Shown here piece after piece: positions 5,464-8,117 of a stretch of DNA of 8,117 nt. The first letter of the stretch is position 1. Each line of letters starts with the position of its first letter. This DNA comes from Spirochaetales bacterium (GTDB lineage: Bacteria > Spirochaetota > Spirochaetia > SZUA-6 > DRHE01): positions 1-8,117 of the forward strand of contig DRHE01000236.1 of NCBI GenBank assembly GCA_011049745.1. Reading direction: 5' to 3'. Made by a program: the position numbers and the translations under genes. Under the pieces are notes generated by a model, which worked only from the letters and a program-made list of their open reading frames with translations, had not been told where the DNA came from and searched no databases.

Positions 5464-6759
5464 CTATGAGCCCTTTGGTATTATTTTATGGCTGCCGATC
5501 TTAAGCAGGGCCGATATCAACTCCTGGTCACGGCTGCAGATTATGGAGATAAAACGGAGGCTGGAGGTAAATCCCTTAACCACTTCCGCACTGAAAACGC
5601 TCCCCGAATGTTTGAACGCGGAGAAGCTGCCATTATCCGGATCCAAAACAGGCAGATCTATCTCAAAAGATATGGGCTCGGGAATATCAATAATTACTTC
5701 CTCTGATGCAACTTTCCTGCCGATCAGCCTGCCTGCAGCACCGGCCAGCTCCTGCTCAAGTTTAAGCCGCTCGCCCAGATCCATTAAGCGGCTGTGGCCG
5801 GCATTCCCACTGTCAAAGGGAATTCGAAAAACCAGCTTATAGAGCTTCCTGCAAGCTACATCCTCGATTAACCTGAAAGGCGGATACTTCTTTTTACGGG
5901 TGCAAAGGAGGAACTCCTGATCATCCAGCCAGTAGAGGCTTTCGGTCCTCAATATGCCGGAGGTGAGGGCCATAAGCAGAACTTTCTTGATCATGGCCGT
6001 GGCAATTCTCACCGTTTTATGCCAATAAACTGTGCGGTACATAAGATATTTAGAAAATAGAATACTCTCTACTGCAGCCAGACCCTTCCGGGTAATAGCC
6101 AATCCCTGTTCATTATGGGTATGTATTTCTTCCAGAACAAAATCCACATCCTGAATACCATAAGGCACACCGCAGAAATAGGCATCGCGATTCAGATAAT
6201 CGAGTTTATCCGGATCCAAAACCCCGGAGAGCAGGTTGCTGAAAAATCCGGCGTCTTCACCTCCGCTATAGTTGTGATCGCTATCGATAATTGCTGCCAC
6301 TAAAGAGGGATCCGCGCCCACATCTTTGGCAATAACTTCAGAGAAATCCTTCTCCATTATTCTCTGCGCTGTGAGCTCTTCATGGCTGGTTATACGCAGA
6401 TCTTTCAAAGAATGGGCAAAGGGATAATGTCCAAGATCATGGAGCAGAGCCGCACAGAGAAAAGCCTTCACCCCCATTAGCGTACAATTCCCCAACTCAG
6501 TTCTGGTCAGGAGAGCGGTTATCATACGTTTGGCAATATGGAAAACCCCCAGGCTGTGGTTAAGCCTGGTATGGGTTGCCCCCGGGTAAACAAGGTAGGT
6601 CGGCCCCAGCTGCTTGATACCGTTTAATTTCTGAAATGCTTCTAAAGCCACCAGTTTAAGCAGCGGCGGGGAGAGAGAAATATGCTGCCACACCGGATCA
6701 CGTATCGGCTCTGTATAAGCTTGATCCAGATCTCTTAATATCTTCTCACATTCCGTCAA
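5464..6759 (-). CDS. HD-domain phosphohydrolase (COG1078, dGTPase/SAMHD1-like)
   Basis: Cytoplasmic enzyme of 431 residues. The family includes deoxynucleotide triphosphohydrolases and relatives of uncertain substrate. Motifs in order: YPGATHTRLNHSLGV (58-72, metal ligand H68), LLHDLGHYPFAH (105-116, H107-D108), SHEELT (125-130), and GVLDPDKLDYLNRDAYFCGV (179-198), in which D184 corresponds to the fourth metal ligand and K185, D187 and R191-D192 follow the SAMHD1 pattern. Residues 250-431 form the usual less conserved C-terminal region. All catalytic residues are present. The start is TTG at 6759, set by GGGAGGG (6768-6774) 8 bases upstream; no in-frame ATG occurs before the conserved motifs. 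The gene heads the leftward cluster. Deoxynucleotide hydrolysis is known for some family members; the substrate here is inferred. Confidence 0.9.
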   Translation of the reverse strand: MTECEKILRDLDQAYTEPIRDPVWQHISLSPPLLKLVALEAFQKLNGIKQLGPTYLVYPGATHTRLNHSLGVFHIAKRMITALLTRTELGNCTLMGVKAFLCAALLHDLGHYPFAHSLKDLRITSHEELTAQRIMEKDFSEVIAKDVGADPSLVAAIIDSDHNYSGGEDAGFFSNLLSGVLDPDKLDYLNRDAYFCGVPYGIQDVDFVLEEIHTHNEQGLAITRKGLAAVESILFSKYLMYRTVYWHKTVRIATAMIKKVLLMALTSGILRTESLYWLDDQEFLLCTRKKKYPPFRLIEDVACRKLYKLVFRIPFDSGNAGHSRLMDLGERLKLEQELAGAAGRLIGRKVASEEVIIDIPEPISFEIDLPVLDPDNGSFSAFKHSGSVFSAEVVKGFTSSLRFISIICSRDQELISALLKIGSHKIIPKGS

Positions 6760-6767
6760 AGTTTAAT

Positions 6768-6774
6768 CCCTCCC
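6768..6774 (-). promoter_or_regulatory. Ribosome binding site fixing the TTG start of the HD gene
   Basis: The minus strand reads GGGAGGG, 8 bases before TTG at 6759. It is the strongest Shine-Dalgarno match in the window and is what identifies the non-ATG start. Confidence 0.7.
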
Positions 6775-6798
6775 GGAGTCCATATCGATTAATGACCG

Positions 6799-6823
6799 CT
6801 ATGGGGACTATCCCCACTATCAT
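6799..6823. repeat. Inverted repeat within a 9-base periodic motif, possible operator
   Basis: Three consecutive 9-base units begin CTAT: CTATGGGGA, CTATCCCCA and CTATCATGT (6799-6825 in step). The first two give the inverted repeat TGGGG-ACTAT-CCCCA (6802-6816). It lies between the divergent HD and PfkB genes, about 45 bases from the HD start. It is too short, and lacks a T-run, to be a terminator. A regulator site is conceivable; nothing identifies the regulator. Confidence 0.3.
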
Positions 6824-6827
6824 GTTT

Positions 6828-6856
6828 TTGTTGTTTATTGAGGGATAGACTATTTT
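6828..6856 (+). promoter_or_regulatory. Weak promoter candidate of the PfkB-HAD gene
   Basis: TTGTTG (6828-6833), 17 bases, then TATTTT (6851-6856). Transcription would begin near 6863, giving a 60-base AT-rich leader that includes a T8 run (6906-6913). Both hexamers are imperfect. The whole 6760-6925 spacer holds no other gene that I can see. Confidence 0.3.
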
Positions 6857-6925
6857 CGCAGAAAAATCAATTATAAAAATATTCTGGAAATCCTACCCTG
6901 AATTATTTTTTTTGGTAAAGGGATT

Positions 6926-8117
6926 ATGAATAAAATTGAATTAAGAAACTTACTTGATAAACTTAAGAATGTTCATATTGGAATAATCGGCGATTTCTGT
7001 CTGGATTTCTACCTCTTTCTGGATTCAACGAAATCAGAAATATCTCTAGAAACCGGTATTGCAACTCAGCCGGTACGGGAAATGCGGTTTAGCCCGGGAG
7101 GTGCGGGAAATGTAGCACAAAACCTCCAGGCTTTGGGTGTAGAATATATTCTTGCATTCGGAGTAACAGGAAATGATATCTTCGGTTTTAAGATGCGAAG
7201 TATGCTCACGGAAAAGGGCATAGATATATCCGGTTTATTGGAGCAGAGCAAAGACTGGACAACACATATATTTACAAAACTTTACGACAATGGATCGGAG
7301 CAGAGCAGAATAGACTTTGGAAATTTTAATCTTCTCCACCCCGAAACTAAAGGTCTGCTGATAAGCCAGATCAGAAGAGCAATTCCTCTACTTGATATTG
7401 TAATTATAAATCAACAAGTTTATAGAGGAATCTATACAGAATCTTTCAGACGCTCAATAAAAAAAATAATTGCCGAATTTCCTGAAAAGCTCTTTATTGT
7501 GGACAGCAGAGAATATAATGATGAATTTAAAGGCGCTTTACGGAAACTTAATGATTATGAAGGCGGGCGTTTATGCGGTATAGAAAGATCAATCAAAGAA
7601 ACAATTACTTTTAAAGAAGCAAAGTTAATTGCAGAAGACCTTTATAAAAGGTGGCGGAAACCGCTTTTTCTAACCCGTGGTGAAAACGGCTGTATTATTT
7701 ATAGTGGGAAGAGTTACAATGAAATACCAGGACTGCAGATAATCTCTCTAATAGACACTGTTGGAGCCGGCGACAGCATGCTTGCCGGTATAGCAGCTGC
7801 ACTGGGCGCTGGGTATGGTCCTGTAGAATCGGCAGAGTTCGGTAATTTTGCAGCCGGTGTTACCATACAAAAACTTTCTCAGACAGGAACTGCCAGCCCC
7901 CCAGAAATACTTAAAATCGGAAGTGATCCTGATTACCGCTACAGACCCGAAATTGCCGCTTCTGCAAGAAATTCACGTTACTTTGAAAATACCGAAATTG
8001 AAATTGCTACTTCACTTCCGCAAGAAAGAAATATAAAGCATGCCATATTTGACCATGACGGAACTATCTCTACCCTCAGAGAGGGATGGGAAAAAATCAT
8101 GGAGCCTATGATGGTCA
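6926..8117 (+). CDS. PfkB-family sugar kinase (RfaE/HldE-like) fused to HAD phosphatase, cut by window end
   Basis: This frame is open to the window end, giving 397 residues so far. Residues 15-330 are a PfkB/ribokinase-fold kinase. GDFCLDFY (22-29), then ISLETG and a PGGAGN block (57-62) match the RfaE/HldE kinase type, while DTVGAGD (277-283) supplies the anion hole and catalytic Asp283. A linker of about 40 residues leads to AIFDHDGT (373-380), HAD motif I with nucleophile D376 and acid/base D378, and then LREGWEKIMEPMM, typical of a HAD subfamily close to phosphoglycolate phosphatase. A kinase and a phosphatase in one chain fit successive steps, as in heptose activation (kinase to the 1,7-bisphosphate, then removal of the 7-phosphate); the sugar is not determinable. 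The ATG at 6926 has AAAGGGA (6917-6923) only 3 bases off. The gene is clearly more AT-rich than its neighbours (roughly 37% against about 47-50% GC in lines sampled by eye). Confidence 0.88.
   Translation, partial: MNKIELRNLLDKLKNVHIGIIGDFCLDFYLFLDSTKSEISLETGIATQPVREMRFSPGGAGNVAQNLQALGVEYILAFGVTGNDIFGFKMRSMLTEKGIDISGLLEQSKDWTTHIFTKLYDNGSEQSRIDFGNFNLLHPETKGLLISQIRRAIPLLDIVIINQQVYRGIYTESFRRSIKKIIAEFPEKLFIVDSREYNDEFKGALRKLNDYEGGRLCGIERSIKETITFKEAKLIAEDLYKRWRKPLFLTRGENGCIIYSGKSYNEIPGLQIISLIDTVGAGDSMLAGIAAALGAGYGPVESAEFGNFAAGVTIQKLSQTGTASPPEILKIGSDPDYRYRPEIAASARNSRYFENTEIEIATSLPQERNIKHAIFDHDGTISTLREGWEKIMEPMMV

Noticed and set aside
5131..5842. Plus-strand reading frames antisense to the HD and phosphoesterase genes
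   Set aside because: They overlap genes with complete catalytic motifs on the minus strand, show no family resemblance and have no promoter or ribosome site support.
7066..8036. Frames antisense or shifted within the PfkB-HAD gene
   Set aside because: The kinase and HAD motifs are continuous in one frame across the whole stretch, so these are shadows.
1..8117. tRNA, rRNA, CRISPR array, insertion sequence or attachment site
   Set aside because: I saw no cloverleaf, no regularly spaced repeats, no transposase or integrase motifs and no flanking duplications on either strand.

Overview
The window most resembles a spirochaete chromosome, from Spirochaetales or a Treponema relative. The ComFB protein, the large exported surface protein at the left edge and several orphan genes look like spirochaetal families. 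This is family recognition from memory, not a database result. There are no RNA genes, CRISPR arrays, insertion sequences or integration scars. Genes are tightly packed, and no gene-free stretch exceeds about 170 bases.

Left edge (1-936, minus strand): the first 312 residues of an exported, probably very large surface or outer-membrane protein. It continues beyond the window. A 131-base divergent promoter region (937-1067) separates it from a rightward cluster. The cluster comprises an all-cytoplasmic orphan of 309 residues (1068-1997), a membrane protein (2004-3137) and a small YlxP/DUF503 protein (3141-3428), with gaps of 6 and 3 bases. The membrane protein is the most unusual gene here. 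It has a canonical voltage-sensor domain, with gating charges every third residue and a charge-transfer centre. No ion-conducting pore follows. Instead there is an extracytoplasmic, Cache/PAS-like sensor loop and a C-terminal HAMP-like segment.

Middle (3422-6759, minus strand): a leftward cluster. In transcription order it holds an HD-domain (dGTPase/SAMHD1-like) phosphohydrolase, a possible 40-residue small ORF that is also an in-frame extension past the HD stop codon, a calcineurin-like metallophosphoesterase, a 144-residue orphan, and a ComFB-domain protein fused to a beta-sandwich domain. ComFB proteins have been reported as cyclic-di-GMP receptors, so the last gene may belong to second-messenger signalling. 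Its stop codon region overlaps that of DUF503 by 7 bases, tail to tail.

Right edge (6926-8117, plus strand): a visibly more AT-rich gene for a RfaE/HldE-like PfkB sugar kinase that runs directly into a HAD phosphatase domain. It is cut by the window end. Kinase and phosphatase in one chain suggest two consecutive steps of sugar-phosphate activation, such as a heptose-bisphosphate type route, but the substrate cannot be read from the sequence. A 166-base spacer with an inverted repeat, a 9-base periodic motif and a weak promoter candidate separates it from the HD gene.
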